In this document: positions 34,394-46,677 of the stretch, piece by piece
Position numbering within the stretch: position 1 is the stretch's first letter
Layout of the letters: every line of letters starts with the position of its first letter
NCBI RefSeq assembly: GCF_964204645.1
Contig: NC_134027.1
Location: 18,776,485 to 18,840,484 of the forward strand
Reading direction: 5' to 3'
Source: Tubulanus polymorphus
Lineage: Eukaryota > Nemertea > Palaeonemertea > Tubulaniformes > Tubulanidae
Length of the DNA: 64,000 nucleotides
Program-made: the position numbers and the translations under genes
Notes under the pieces: generated by a model
What the model was told of the DNA's origin: nothing
Seen by the model: the letters and a program-made list of their open reading frames with translations, nothing else
Database searches by the model: none

Positions 34394-36511
34394 ATGGCTG
34401 ATGTTGATGCAACCGGAATTACTTCAAAACGTGGTTTAGGTGAGCTGAAAAAGCTTAAGAAAATAGAAAAAAGCACTTTGAGTAGACTCCTAACAAAATT
34501 GACAGCAAAGGTCTTAGAAAGTAAAGAAGATACTGATGGTAGTCAAGTATTAGAAATAATAGACAATATTCATGAGAAAAGAGATTTAGTCCTGTCAGTA
34601 CTAGATGAGTTAGAACAACTCCACTTAACAGAAAACAACAGTAAAGGCGTTCAGAATATTCAAGCTGAAGCAGAAGAGGTTTTTAATTCAACAGAATATG
34701 AAATAGAAAAGGCTCGCTCTCTGTTATTGAATCGGTCGGTCAATGAATCTAATGACACGAGTAAAAAGAAAACGTCCACTCCAAGAAAGAGAATTAGCCT
34801 TGAAGAAGATGAATCGTCGGTTACGGCAGCTGTTTCCAAACTTGAACGCATAAAAGTTCCTGTATTTGATGGAAATAAGTTGACATTCGACAGTTACTGG
34901 ACGGCCTTCGTGAACGTAGTTGACAGTACAGATGAACCAGCAGCTAATAAAATGCTACGGTTGATGAACTCGTTGAAAGGAAAAGCTATTGATACCATAA
35001 AGGGTTTCAGTTATAGCTAAGAGGAATACGAAGCGGCAAAAAAGTTACTCGTTCAGAAGTTCGGTGGTGATCGAAGGAAACTACAGGGATATTTAGATGA
35101 ATTGGAAAAGTCAGAAAAGCCGTCAGTTTATGATATCGACAAATTAGAAATATTGTCGGATAATCTCGTCGTTGCATTAGCAAAATTGAAAGCTGGAGGA
35201 AAAGGTGATGATCTCGGTGATGGTGCTTGGTATAGCATTGTATCTCGAAAGATTCCTGAGATATTGCTTGTACAGTACTATGACTGGTTAAGCTCGAGAT
35301 CATGTGACGAAGGTCTAGCTTCCTTAAGTGAATGGTTTTCAGAAGTCGTTGCGCGAAAGGTGAAAGCTCGTGAAGCAGTTAAGGGTCTTCATGGAGTATC
35401 AAATGATTCGAAGACTGTTGATAGAAAATTACCGAATAAACGTAGTGGTACCTTCGTGGGTAATTCAGTAAAATGTAGCGTGTGTGGAATGGATCACACT
35501 GAAGTAAAATGCGACCGTTTCCGAAAGATGAAAATCGATGAACGTTGGACTACTGCAAAAAGGCTTGGTTTATGTTTTCGATGTTTACGTCCGTATCACC
35601 GTGGTTCGGATTGTAATAGTAGACGACAGTGTGGAGTATCTGGCTGTACTCTAACACACAGTTCGATGTTGCATCGACCGAAGTTTAAGAAATCAGAAAC
35701 TTATGATTGGGAAAATAAAGATGATGAAACTACAGATCAAGAAACTATCCAGTCGTCATTAGAAACTGACGTAAAAAAGAATGGTTCGTTTATGGCGAAG
35801 CAGATATATGCTATAGATAGTTCAGTGAACGTTGGAATGAGAACTCTTCCTATCTATATTGGTGATGGTCATGATAAACGTCAGATAATAGTTCTTCTAG
35901 ATGAGTGCAGTGACATTAGTTACCTCAGTACTCACGCTGTATCGCATATGCGTAATTTGAAATATAACAATGAAGCTTTGACGGTTAAATTATTCGATGG
36001 TTCGGAAATTTCAACGAAATCGAAAGTTTGTGATGTAAACATAAGACATTACAACGGTTCAGATAAAATCTTAGCCACGCAGCGATTTTACGTAGTGGAT
36101 AACGTTTGTGACAGTGTGGTGTCGGTTGCATGGTCGAAGATACGTAATCGGTGGACACATCTACAAGGTATACCCTTTCCAGATGTTGGTGTTAATTCTA
36201 CAGTTGAGGGAATACTTGGAAAAGATTGTAGACATCTACTGTACTGTTTGAAAGAAATATGTGGTCCAAATCCGTCGGATCCAATCGCTCGTCTTTGCCC
36301 GCTCGGTTGGACGTGTATCGGTAACAATGTAAATCAGTCACATAACGTGAAGAAACAGACTCATGTAATCTGTCAAACGATTTTGGCTAATCGTGAAAAT
36401 CCGAATGAAGAAGAAATTTCGTTAGATTCTACCCTAAAAGCGTTTTGGGAGATAGAAAGCGTTTTGGTCTCGATGAATCAAGATCCAAATTATCTGTTGA
36501 CGAAGAAATAG
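34394..36511 (+). pseudogene. BEL gag and protease, one in-frame stop
   Basis: ATG at 34394; a TAA at 35018-35020 interrupts an otherwise continuous frame to 36511. First a charged coiled region, then a DUF1759-type block (KVPVFDGNKLTFDSYWTAF, about 34850-34910). Next are Cys/His zinc-binding motifs (CSVCGMDHTEVKC at about 35474 and CFRCLRPYHRGSDC with further Cys/His pairs to about 35680). A DUF1758-type aspartic protease follows, with LLDECSDISYL near 35895. The usual D-(S/E)-G active-site glycine is Cys here, so the protease is probably dead. The last codons overlap the reverse-transcriptase frame, where the +/-1 shift near 36455 falls inside a conserved FWE(I/L) region. Confidence 0.85.
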
Positions 36512-37874
36512 CTCAGAAAAAGCTTGAGCAATCGTTGAAGTTCGACGGCAAGCGTTATGAAATTGGCGTTCCTTGGAAGGATGAAAGTCCCTATCTGGAA
36601 AATAATCAGTCAGTAGCGTTGAACAGACTTAAATTATTAATGAAGAAAATTGATTCCAATCCGGACATCAAAAAATCGTATGAAGAAACAATCGCAGAAT
36701 ACCTGACCAAAGATTATATCGAATTCAAAGGTCCGTTAAAATCGTTCGAAAATGTTGATGCATGGTATTTACCTCATTTTCCGATAGTTAAGCCAGATAG
36801 AGAAACAACAAAAGTACGTATCGTATTTGATGGATCGTCGAAGTACAATGGAAAAAGTCCCAACTCCGAAGCTTATGCCGGACCGAAACTTCAAGCTGAT
36901 TTATTTGAAGTTTTGATTCATTCAGAAGTGGACTCATAGCTATGGGTGCAGATCTTTCACAGATGTATTTGCAAATAGAAATGAAGCCAGAAGATCGAAA
37001 GTATCATAGATTTCTCTGGAAAAATCAGATATCCGGTGAAATTGAAGTCTATGAATTTAAAAGGCATGTATTCGGTGGAACATACTCTCCTTGCTGTGCT
37101 CAGTATGTATGGCAGACTCATGCGAAAATGAAGAAAGAAGTTTATCCCCTTGCAGCTGATGCAGTTGATTCGAAAACATACATGGATGACATCATTTGTT
37201 CAATGGATGACCCAGATGTTGCCATAGCCACCAGACAAGAGTTAACGGCTTTGGCTACAGATGGAGGATTTCATTATAGAAAATGGATGTCAAATGACAG
37301 AACTGTCTTAGAAGATATTCCGGAATCCGATAGATTGAAGATTCAAGACAATTTGCTAAAAACCAAAGTTCTGGGTGTCTACTGGAAAGCAGAATCAGAC
37401 ACATTTGAATATCAAGTTAACGTACCAGAATACCACGACAGTATAACGAAACGTGAAGTTCTCAGTCATATCGCTCGGATATTTGACCCAATGGGACTTA
37501 AAACACCTTAAGTCCTTGAAGCGAAAATCATTCTGCAAGAAACCTGGCTGAAAGGACTCGAATGGGATGAGATTCTTACGTCACAATTACGTCAGAAATG
37601 GAAATTGTGGTGTGAAGATTTGTCATTGATCTCATGTCTCCACATACCAAGATGTTTGAAGACTCGAAAAGATGTAAAATCGTTGACTTTACATACATTC
37701 GGTGATGCTTCGATTAGAGCTTACTCCACAGCAGTGTATCAGTTAACTACATATGAAGATGGTTCAGTTACTGTCACGCTAGTTACTGCAAAATCGAAGT
37801 TGGCTCCAACAAAGAGTATTTCAATTCCGAAGCTAGAGTTAATGGCTGCGGAAATTGGTATGCAGTTGACATGA
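36445..37874 (+). pseudogene. BEL reverse transcriptase and RNase H start
   Basis: 36445-36939 holds the RT N-terminal half (YLPHFPIVKPDRETTKVRIV, FDGSSKYNGKSPN), ending in TAG. The frame shifts near 36935 and resumes at 36942 with MGADLSQMYLQIEM and the catalytic YMDD at 37179-37190. A TAA at 37509 follows MGLKTP, where the family normally continues into the AK-x-(I/L) connection. RNase H-like sequence begins near 37690 (LHTFGDASIRAY) and breaks at TGA 37872. Each break is a single-base event against a conserved background. Confidence 0.85.
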
Positions 37875-37886
37875 CGAGTATGTAAA

Positions 37887-39689
37887 GTGCTGAAATTACC
37901 AATAGAAGAAGCTACTTTCTGGAGCGACTCTTATGATGTTTTGTTCTGGTTAAGAGGAGAAAGTCGAAGCTACAAGACTTTTGTTTCAAATCGTGTTGGT
38001 AAAATTCATGAAGTTACCTCTCCGTCTCAGTGGAGATACGTACCAACAAGCTGTAATCCGGCAGATGTCGCGTCAAGAGGCTGCAGTATAGTTCGGTTGA
38101 AAGATGAAGAGTTATGGTGGCACGGACCACAATTTCTATGTGATAACTCAGACTCGTGGCCAGAAACAGAGATCAAAATATCATCCAAAGCAATGGATGA
38201 AATTCGTAAAGATTGGAGGGATTATATTACTCATGAAACAGTCGAAAATCCAGACACAGAAAAACCTACTGGGTTTATGATTCGTGCATTGGATTTAAAA
38301 GTCGAAAATACAGAAAATCGCAAAGAAAATGATGAACTGAAAGCAGCGGAAGTAGAGTTAGTGAAAGTAGGTCAAAGAGAAGCTTTCAGTGAAGAAATAG
38401 TAGCATTAGAAAAGAAGAAACATGTATTACTCAGTAGTAAAATCGCAGGGTTGAACCCATACCTGGACGAAAATGGAGTTCTTCGATCGCGAGTCGAAAG
38501 ATGCGAATTATTACCGGAAGAAACAAAATTTCCGATAATTCTGTCAAAGTCGAGTGACATTACAAGACTTTTGATAGTACAGGCACATGATGATACTGCA
38601 CATAGTGTAGGACCAGTACATATTCTTAACACTCTTCGTAGAAAATATCTGATTTTACAAGGGTCGACTGCGGTTAAGAAAATCGTAAACAACTGTGCGT
38701 ATTGTCTTAGATGGTTACAAAAGAAGCGTCTCAGTTAACAGATGGCTCCTCTGCCTAGTATTCGAGTAAACCCATCATGGAATGTGTTTTCAGAAATCGG
38801 TCTGGATTTCGCGGGTCCGTTTTCAGTTAAGATGGGCAGAGGTCGTACTAGGGCGAAAAGAAATCTCCTTTTGATGGTCGATCTGCAAGTCAGAGCGGTA
38901 CATCTCGAAGCTACTGATAGCCTGGATACAGATTCGTTCCTTTGCGCATTCTCAAGATTTGCGGCGAGGCGTGGGTGGCCTAAAAGATGCTTATCAGATA
39001 ACGGTGGAAGTTTCGTTTCAGGAGAATCAGAGTTGAAGGAGCTCGTCGATTGTCTTGATAGTCTTGATCAAGATAAGATATCGAATAACTTAGCGAATAA
39101 CGGAGTAAACTGGATTTGGAATCCACCTGTTAGTCCACATTTCGGTGGTGTATTTGAAACAATGATTAAAGCCGCAAAGCGTTTGATAAAAGCAATAATC
39201 GGAGGTAGCGAATTAAACGATGAGCAGTTTCGTACAGTCGTTACGTTAGTTGAAGGACTAATGAACTCGAGACCGTTGGTTGGTCAAGATATAAATGAAC
39301 CTATGTTGACACCAAATCATTTTATCGTGGGACGAGTCAGCGGAGATACTGCGCCGAGTAGTGTAGACTGCATTCCGTTCAATTTGCGTAACAAGTGGCG
39401 ACATAGTCAGGAAGTCGTTCGTCAGTTTTGGGGTAGGTGGATCCAAGAGATTCTACCCCAGTTGAGCGCGAGAAAGAAATGGTTGTCTCCAAATCAGAAC
39501 ATTGCGAACGGAGATATTGTGTTAGTTATCGATAAGGATCTTCCAAGGCGGCAGTGGAAATTGGGAGAAATCAAATCGGTCTATCCAGGAAAAGATGGAT
39601 TAATTCGTGTTGTTGATGTTGAAATCTCGAAAAAGGTTTATAAGCGTTCCATAGGCAACATCTGTCCTCTGGAATTTAATTCAAAATAA
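37887..39689 (+). pseudogene. BEL RNase H tail, integrase and DUF5641-like domain
   Basis: The RNase H tail has FWSDSYDVLFWLRGE and CNPADVASRGC (37915-38085). An integrase zinc-binding stretch follows, with AHDDTAHSVG and NNCAYCLRW (38585-38715), then TAA at 38736. The integrase core resumes in frame: the Asp of GLDFAGPF (about 38805), the Asp of CLSDNGGSF (about 38994) and the Glu of FGGVFETMIKAAKR (about 39156). The C-terminal block (QFWGRWIQEILPQLSARKKW, NGDIVLVIDKDLPRRQWKLG) is DUF5641-like. The core itself is intact for 315 codons. Confidence 0.88.
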
Positions 39690-40210
39690 TATCAGTTATG
39701 CGTTGTATAAACAGTGAAACAATCATTCGAAAGGAAAAACCGAATTTGATGCGTAATTCATTCGTTGGTTGGAATTAGAAATCAGCAAACATATATTGTC
39801 GCATAAATATGTTTGATTACTCACCGAAGAGTAATTTGTGTTAAAAGTCAATTTTGAGATTATCTAGTCTCAATAATTCGTTTGCGGTTCGCGTGTTGCG
39901 TTGAAAGTTGAACATTAGATTTGTGTGACTACATTGTATTTAGATAATTGAGTTTAAGTGAAAATTGTTTTAAGTATATGCTGCACATATAGAAATAGAT
40001 TTAGATATAATTCATATACAAATCTTGGTAAAATTACAAAGAATCATTCCAATTAATGTATATTACAAGTGTTAAGTTTAGTAATTTCTTCAGAAAATTT
40101 ATAGAAATAGTTTAGTTCTTAAAAGTTCAACATTAAGCTATAGTTAAGTTAGATTTTGTTTAATTTAGTGGATATAGACTTAAGAGTAATTAAAGAGACA
40201 GGATGTCACT
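39690..40210 (+). other. BEL 3' non-coding region
   Basis: AT-rich, stops in all frames, no envelope-like frame. Ends at the polypurine tract. Confidence 0.6.
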
Positions 40211-40223
40211 TTAGGGGGCAGGA
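40211..40223 (+). promoter_or_regulatory. BEL polypurine tract
   Basis: TTAGGGGGCAGGA lies directly before the 3' LTR start TGAAGAT. Confidence 0.75.
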
Positions 40224-40403
40224 TGAAGATTCAAACCTGTGATCTTATATTGAAAATTGTTACATCTGTTACATATCAAATTGTTGAGTTGATTTTTTTG
40301 TATAGCTGTTGCATAATAAAGTTGTTGATCAAATATGGAAGCAGGTGTTAGAGTCAGATAGATTAGTTTCCCTGATTCAAGGGTTATAGTTTTATAGTTT
40401 AAA
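40224..40403 (+). repeat. BEL 3' LTR
   Basis: Begins TGAAGATTCAAACCTGTGAT; differs from the 5' LTR by TG to CA near the start, one T to G and one C to T in the first 160 bases. Confidence 0.85.
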
Positions 40404-40510
40404 CGCCAGGACCCGAGGATAAACAAGAACATGGATTGAATTCAAATGATGGGAGAAGACTGACTTTTTACAGATAATTAGATGAAAATAAGGACGGAAA
40501 ATATCAAGAA

Positions 40511-41080
40511 AACTAGGGGTCCAGGGACACCATGCCCACTTGGGAAGTGGTTTCAAATGCTCAACAATCTAACAATTTCAATTTTCAACGCCCCCTGGTG
40601 ACCATATACAAAAACCAATGACCTTGAAACTCACCACAATCATAGAACATGTCAGCAGCTACGATTTTGTAATTGACTGTGATAACAAAATATACCTTCT
40701 AACAAATTTAATAAGGAAATACTAAGTGAATCTACTATTCAACGCCCCCCTGGTGACCATATTCAAAACCCAACAACCTTGCAACTCACCACAATCATTA
40801 AAAACCTTAAAAAGTTCCCTCAAAAATTTCAAAACGTGTAAAAAGTGATTTCGGTGAACAACAATGGCTGCCAGAGGGCCATCTTGATTCTGACAGGGGC
40901 TAGTTTTTGAGCTAAAGATGTGTCTAAGGTAGATACATGCATAAGCCAAATATCAAGACATTACCTAGAAGCATCTTCAAAACTTCCCAAAATAACTGGA
41001 TTCCGTCTACGGACGACGGACGAAAAGTGAACACAATAGCCCAAGTCCCAAGTCCTAAAGTCCCAAGTGGGCTAAAAATG
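40511..41080 (+). mobile_element. pearl/HINE-like element, copy C (short, both ends)
   Basis: Both ends present in 570 bp: AACTAGGGGTCCAGGGACAC start and GTCCCAAGTGGGCTAAAAATG end. One and a half satellite units and an internally deleted 3' segment. Confidence 0.68.
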
Positions 41081-41164
41081 GCTTTTTTCGAATTATGAAT
41101 GGAAATGCATATGCCTACCTAAGTTTTTGGCAGAATTTCAGAGAATCCTTGCTCCAAGTAATCA

Positions 41165-43064
41165 AACTAGGGTCCAGGGACACCATGCCCACTTGGAAAG
41201 TGGTTTCAAATGCTCAACAATCTAACAATTTCAATATTCAACGCCACCCGGTGACCATATACAAAAACCAATGACCTTGAAACTCACTACATTTATAGAA
41301 CATGTCAGCAGCTACGATTTTGTAATTGATTGTGATAACAAAATATGCCTCGCTACCAATTTAATATGGACATACTAAGTTATTCTACAATTCAACGCCC
41401 CCTGGTGACCATATGCAAAACCCAATGACCTTGTAACTCACCACAATCATAGAACATGTCATGATCTACAACTTTGCAATTGATCATGGTAACAAAATAT
41501 GCCTAGACGTATCGGCCCCACTCCGCGCGGTTGCGCCACCGCGCAGGATTTACGCGAAGCAGCAAACACAAACATGGCCACTCTCTCAATTTTCAATGAT
41601 AGAAATCGTGTGTGCATTTCAATTATTTCGGCTGTTAGGGTTTTAAGGCACAACATAAGTTGATGATGTGATATGGCAATGTTAATTAATGATAATTCCG
41701 CAGTGAAGCTAGTCACGAACGGTGCCGATTGAGTGTACAGCTGCCAAAAACACTGAAATGTGCGTAGTTGCGTAACTATTTGCAGTGAATTGCAGACGAA
41801 ACATGAAGCCTTAACGGCCATTTAAAAAAAAATTATACCAATCGCAATTGTAAAATAAAAATGAGATAGAACCTAATTTAAAATTCTGGCCATTTCTAAA
41901 ATGTTATTACTAATTCTTAGTCAGTGCCGAACGTTTAGTTTTCCAACAATAATGAGGGGTGGTAGGTAGTCATGCAATTCAAGTCATCATTTATTACATG
42001 TTACTTCCGTGCTGTTGAAAATCTCGCGAGTCCTGGACCAAACCCCATTGAACAATGTGATCTGTGTGCTGGCCACAAATGCACACAGATCACACTACAC
42101 TACCCATTACACACTCCAGTACCCACAGCTTTAATATATCCATCCAAATATTTAGAGTGTCTTTCTTCCTGGGTACCACTATAATAAGGAAATACTACGT
42201 TATTCTACTATTCAAAGCCCCCTGGTGACCATATAGAATAACAAATGTCCTGAAAACTCACCACAATCATAGACAATGTCATGAGCTACAATTTTGCAAT
42301 TGATTGTGGTAACGAAATATGTATTGGTACAAATATAATATAGAAACACTAAGATATTGTATTATTCAACACCCCCTGGTGGCCATATACAAAAACAAAT
42401 GACCTTGGAACTCACCACAATCATAAAACACGCTGTAAGCTACAACTTTCTAATTCATTGTGGTCACAAAACATGCTTAGGTATCAATATAATGTCGAAA
42501 AACTTTTTCCCACCTACGAATGAGTACTAACACCAAGATGGCCGCCAATTGCGTCATAATTGGCTGATCAAAAATACCTGTCTCAGGTATAAAACACCCC
42601 TTTCCAAAGAATAACCATTAGCAATTGCAATGAGAAATGGCAAACCAGTAGGAAGCTACAGGACTCAGAATTCGGGCCAAAATTAACATTTTAGGGCACT
42701 AAAAAGGTCCTAGGACGACCATCGTGAGTCCGATCGACCCAATTTTTGTTATGCTGATGGGCCCTGGGGGGTTCGAATATGAAGGAAAGGTCGAGGCGTC
42801 TGCAAAATTTCCCTCAAAAAGTTCAAAACGTGTAAAAAGTGCTGATTTTGGCGAACAACAATGGCTGCCAGTCGGCCATCTTGATTCTGACAGGGCCAGT
42901 TTTTGGGCTGAAGATGTGTCTAGGGTAGATACATGTATAAACCAAATATCACGACATTACCTTGAAGCGCCTTCAAAACTTCCCAAAATAACTGGATTCG
43001 GACGGACAGACAAAAAGTGAACGCAATAGCCCGCTGGAACTTAAGTCCCGAGTCGGCTAAAAAT
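41165..43064 (+). mobile_element. pearl/HINE-like element, copy D (full, with 670-bp insertion)
   Basis: 5' block at 41165-41240, satellite units at about 41275, 41428, 42247 and 42400, full 3' segment to GAGTCGGCTAAAAATG (43064). Interrupted at 41503-42172 by the dispersed 670-bp element. Confidence 0.7.
41503..42172 (-). repeat. 670-bp dispersed element, copy 1
   Basis: Near-identical in inverted orientation to 51502-52159. Inserted inside a HINE satellite unit (between GCCTAG and GTACC). Contains a perfect 13-bp hairpin, GTGATCTGTGTGC at 42057-42069 with its inverse at 42081-42093. A second hairpin (GCGCGGT/ACCGCGC, 41527-41546) lies 18 bases from the CTAG-bearing end. Non-coding. Confidence 0.75.
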
Positions 43065-43161
43065 GGTCATTAAATTTCTTTACAAACATGATTTCCTGAA
43101 TTTTAAGGTTATTTTAGGGGCCTGTGGCATCAAAGCCAGAATTTTTGGGTATTTCTCCCCT

Positions 43162-45230
43162 AAACAAGGGGTCCAGGGACACCATGCCCACTTGGGAAGT
43201 GGTTTCAGATGCTCAACAATCTAACAATTTCAGTATTCAATGCCCATCCAATGACCTTGAAAAAATCTAATGACCTTGAAACTCACCACAATCATAGTAC
43301 ATTTCAGCAGATACAATTTTGTAATTGATTGTGGTAAAAAATATATGCCTAGGTACCAATATGATATGGAAACATGGAAAGTTATACTACCAGACCTGCC
43401 AACCTTGTGTCTGACTAAATCAGAACAATTTCATAAATTGTCAGTAATTTTTGAAGTTTTTCAGTAACAAGCATACAATACTAAAACACTGTTATACTAT
43501 TTAAATCATTTTATTAATCAACGAAAAAACAAAAGCGTCTCAGCCCGGATAGCGTCTATGTCAAGACCAGACGATGCTGGAGTGAAAAAACGACTTATCT
43601 TACATGTTTTTGCGTTAGTCTTATGTTTTTTCATCTCCAAATGACGTTTTATGTCAGTTATACCGCCGTGCGCTATCTATGTTTTATTCAAATTATAAGT
43701 CACACTAATTACAGCCGAGAACCGATGCGAATGGTTGGCGAAGGGAGATCGTGTTTGCAAATCTTTTATAATTTAATTTGTTTATCATCGACCAAATAAA
43801 TAAAGCAGAATCGTGAATTGATAGACGAATAAAATAACTTCAGTCGGGTTATTGCAAAAAATTCCGCGCTTGCAAGCAATGTTGATATATGTTACAACAG
43901 ATGCGCTGTTGTGTTGTACTGTATAAATAGGCGCTAGCGCAGTATACGTTGCCACGGTGACAGCCGGCGCCAGGCGCGTGTATGTCGGCTCACACCAGCG
44001 GTCTGTGTACACAAACTGCTCGCGTGGCGTGCCGATAATTAGTGCCGCTTGAATTTTCCGTAGAACGTAATGAAAATAAACTAAAATCGTAATTTTGAAC
44101 ACCCAATCGTAACATCGTAATTTGTAATGTCAATCCGTAACAATTACGGGAAAATCGTAACAGTTGGCAGGTCTGTACTACTATTCAACGCCCCCTGGTG
44201 ACCATATGCGAAGCCCAATGACATTGACACTCACCATCATCATAGAACATGTCATAAACTACAACTTTGCAATTGATCATGGTAACAAAATATGCCTAGG
44301 TACCAATGAAATAAGGAAATACTAAGTTATTCTACTATTCAACGCCCCCTAGTGACCATATAGAATAATTTATTTCCTTGAAACTTACCACAATCATAGA
44401 CCATGTCATGAGCTACAACTTTCAAATTGATTGTAGTAGCAAAATATGCATAGATACGAATATAATATAGAAATACTAAGTGATTGTATTGTTCAACGCC
44501 CCCTGGTGGCCATATACAAAAACCAATGGGCTTGAAACTCATCACGATCATAGAACATGTCATGAGCTACAACTTTGCAATTGATTGTGGTAACAAAATA
44601 TGCTTAAGTATCAATATAATGTGGGAAAACCTTTTTCCACCTACGAGTGAGTTCTGATGACACCAACATGGCCGCCGATTGCCTCATAATTGCCTGATCA
44701 AAAATACCTGTCTCGGATTTAAAAGATCTCTTTCCAAAGAATACTCATCACAAATTGCAATGAGAAATGGCAAACCAGTAGGAAACTACAGGACTCAGAA
44801 TTCGGGCCAAAATTTACATTTTTGGGCACTAAAAAGGTCATAAGACGGCCATCTTGAGTGCGATCGACCCAATTTTCTCTTAAGGTGATGGGCCTTTGGG
44901 GGATTGAAATATATACGAAATATCAAGGTAATTGATTTAAGCGTCTTCAAAATTCCCTTCAAAAAGTTCAAAAATGTGTAAAAAGTTTTGATTTTGGTGA
45001 ACAAAGATGACTGCCAGTCGGCCATCTTGAATCTGACAGGGCCAGTTTTTGGGCTGAAGATGTGTCTAGGGTAGAAACATCTATGAACCAAATATCAAGA
45101 TATTCCTTGAAGCGTCTTCAAAACTACTCAAAATAACTGGATTCCGTCTCCGGACAGACGGATGGACAGACGAACGAAAAGTGAACGCAATAGCCCGCTG
45201 GGACTAAAGTCCCAAGTGGGTTAAAAAAGG
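43162..45230 (+). mobile_element. pearl/HINE-like element, copy E (full, with TIR transposon insertion)
   Basis: Starts AACAAGGGGTCCAGGGACAC, ends GTCCCAAGTGGGTTAAAAAAGG. Satellite units at about 43275, 44224, 44377 and 44530. Carries a 785-bp TIR transposon (43391-44175). Confidence 0.7.
43391..44175. mobile_element. 785-bp TIR transposon in HINE copy E
   Basis: Perfect 13-bp terminal inverted repeats CAGACCTGCCAAC/GTTGGCAGGTCTG, flanked by TACTAC at 43385-43390 and 44176-44181. The pre-insertion sequence is recovered by removing insert and one duplicate. No transposase; superfamily not certain (CAG...CTG ends are seen in hAT-like and other elements). Confidence 0.75.
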
Positions 45231-45563
45231 AATCCCAAAATTTTAGGGTATTTTAGGGGCTGTAGGAACCATGACTTTGATAACAGATGTTTGCCCTGGT
45301 GCCGATCTATTTGTCCGACTTCATTCTGACTGCTGCTGCAGCTGGTAACTGGCAGCCAGTGAACGGTATCTCGATATGACAACACCGCCCGATTCAACGA
45401 ACTACTCTCCCAATTAGAGAGGACCCAGTTTTAGTCGTTGTTTAGGACCCGATTCAACTACTGCCAGGCCTGGTTCCTCTCAACGGTATGCTACAGGTTA
45501 AACTCATAAACTTATCGTCAGGCCCTGTTGTGTTGATCGAAGTTGTCTCTTTTGCACCGTGGA

Positions 45564-46434
45564 TAGGTATGTTCATATCTGAGCAGTGCACCACTATCGA
45601 TTGTGACGACCATTATTGATTAGGATTAAGTGTGATGCGCGTTTTGACATCGCGTAGTAAAATCATTCATAAAAACTGTCTATCAATGCAAATGAGCTAA
45701 CATCTATTGCAATCAACCAATAAGATCGATCTTTATCACTTGGGGGTTTAATTAGCGTATAAATGCGCATTTTAGTCAAAGGAAATAGAAATCGAAAAAT
45801 ACCCTTATTCAAGAACAAAATAAGCGACGAATCATCAGGAATCGGAAGGTTTAGGATCTTAAAATTCAAATACTGAAGACCGCATGATTTTATTTTGTGT
45901 CGGGGCTGAGTGATCGCTGCCGGAAAAGTCGATGTCTAAGTTTTCGTTGAAGCGAGCGATACAAAATGGCGACCGGCACTTGTTATTGAATGACGATGCG
46001 CCGTGCTGCTAGCAGTGAGATCAATATTTAATAATGTGAGATCAATAAATTTATTACTGATATAATATGATTTCAAGTGTTAAAATCGATAAGGAATAGA
46101 TAAATATGATATATTTCATGTCATCTCGGTTGATCTCGGTAAAATACATCATCTCGGTAATAGGCCTAAGGTAAAATACTTCATCTCGGTAATAAGGAGG
46201 ACCGCTATATTTCTGAATATTAGGGATATTAGATCTGTAAAAAAGTTTTTTGCGCACGCGAACCGCCACTACGCTCCTGTCAGTAAAGCGGCTGTTGAAG
46301 CGTCTAATGGGATGAATTGAGGCTTGTGATGGGCAAAAATAGAGGCGCGTGATGGGACAATGAGGCTCCCGAGGGTATTTCCCAAAAGCAGAAAAATTGA
46401 ACTATATATGAAATATTGTTGAAATCTAGGTCGG
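45564..46434 (+). repeat. direct duplication, copy 1
   Basis: Matches 48160-48885 over about 640 bp, interrupted at 46027-46261 by other DNA with three ATCTCGGTAA repeats. Both copies keep ATGCAAAT, CCAAT, TATAAA and the same downstream TCATCAGGAATCGG block. Confidence 0.8.
45688..45776 (+). promoter_or_regulatory. promoter-like cluster conserved in the duplication
   Basis: ATGCAAAT (about 45692), CCAAT (about 45718) and GTATAAA (about 45758) occur in order and recur at equal spacing in copy 2 (48296-48370). No downstream coding frame follows, so promoter function is speculative. Confidence 0.25.
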
Positions 46435-46677
46435 TAAAAGTGCAGATCCGCACCTCTCCACGTAAACGGTTCAATCAATTACATTGTTTCAGATTTAAAA
46501 TGTCATCAGCAATTCAGTACATTGCCATTGGTTAATTTTAAATCTTCACTAGAAAGATTTTAGCCTGGTTTCTGTCATTCAGTAGCACGAGAGGTGCGGA
46601 TTTGCACTTTTACCTCTTCTAGCTAGGTCAAAACAAAACAAACGGATTTAGGTAAGATTCAAGAATAGGGGACTAGT

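Larger units (their letters stand above)
34082..40403 (+). mobile_element. BEL/Pao LTR retrotransposon, structurally complete, inactivated
   Basis: Two ~180-bp LTRs, a primer-binding site, gag, protease, reverse transcriptase, RNase H, integrase with a C-terminal DUF5641-like domain, and a polypurine tract occur in BEL/Pao order. Coding is broken by four in-frame stops (35018, 37509, 37872, 38736) and two frameshifts (near 36455 and 36935). LTRs differ at about 4 of the first 160 positions, so the insertion is fairly recent. No envelope frame: 39690-40210 is non-coding. Confidence 0.92.

Noticed and set aside
33982-34476. 164-codon minus-strand frame over the BEL 5' LTR
   Set aside because: A shadow of LTR and leader sequence; the same frame echoes over the 3' LTR at 40211-40432.
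34394-39689. Programmed readthrough or recoding of the BEL stops
   Set aside because: Four stops plus two frameshifts at non-boundary positions fit mutation better than a translational programme.
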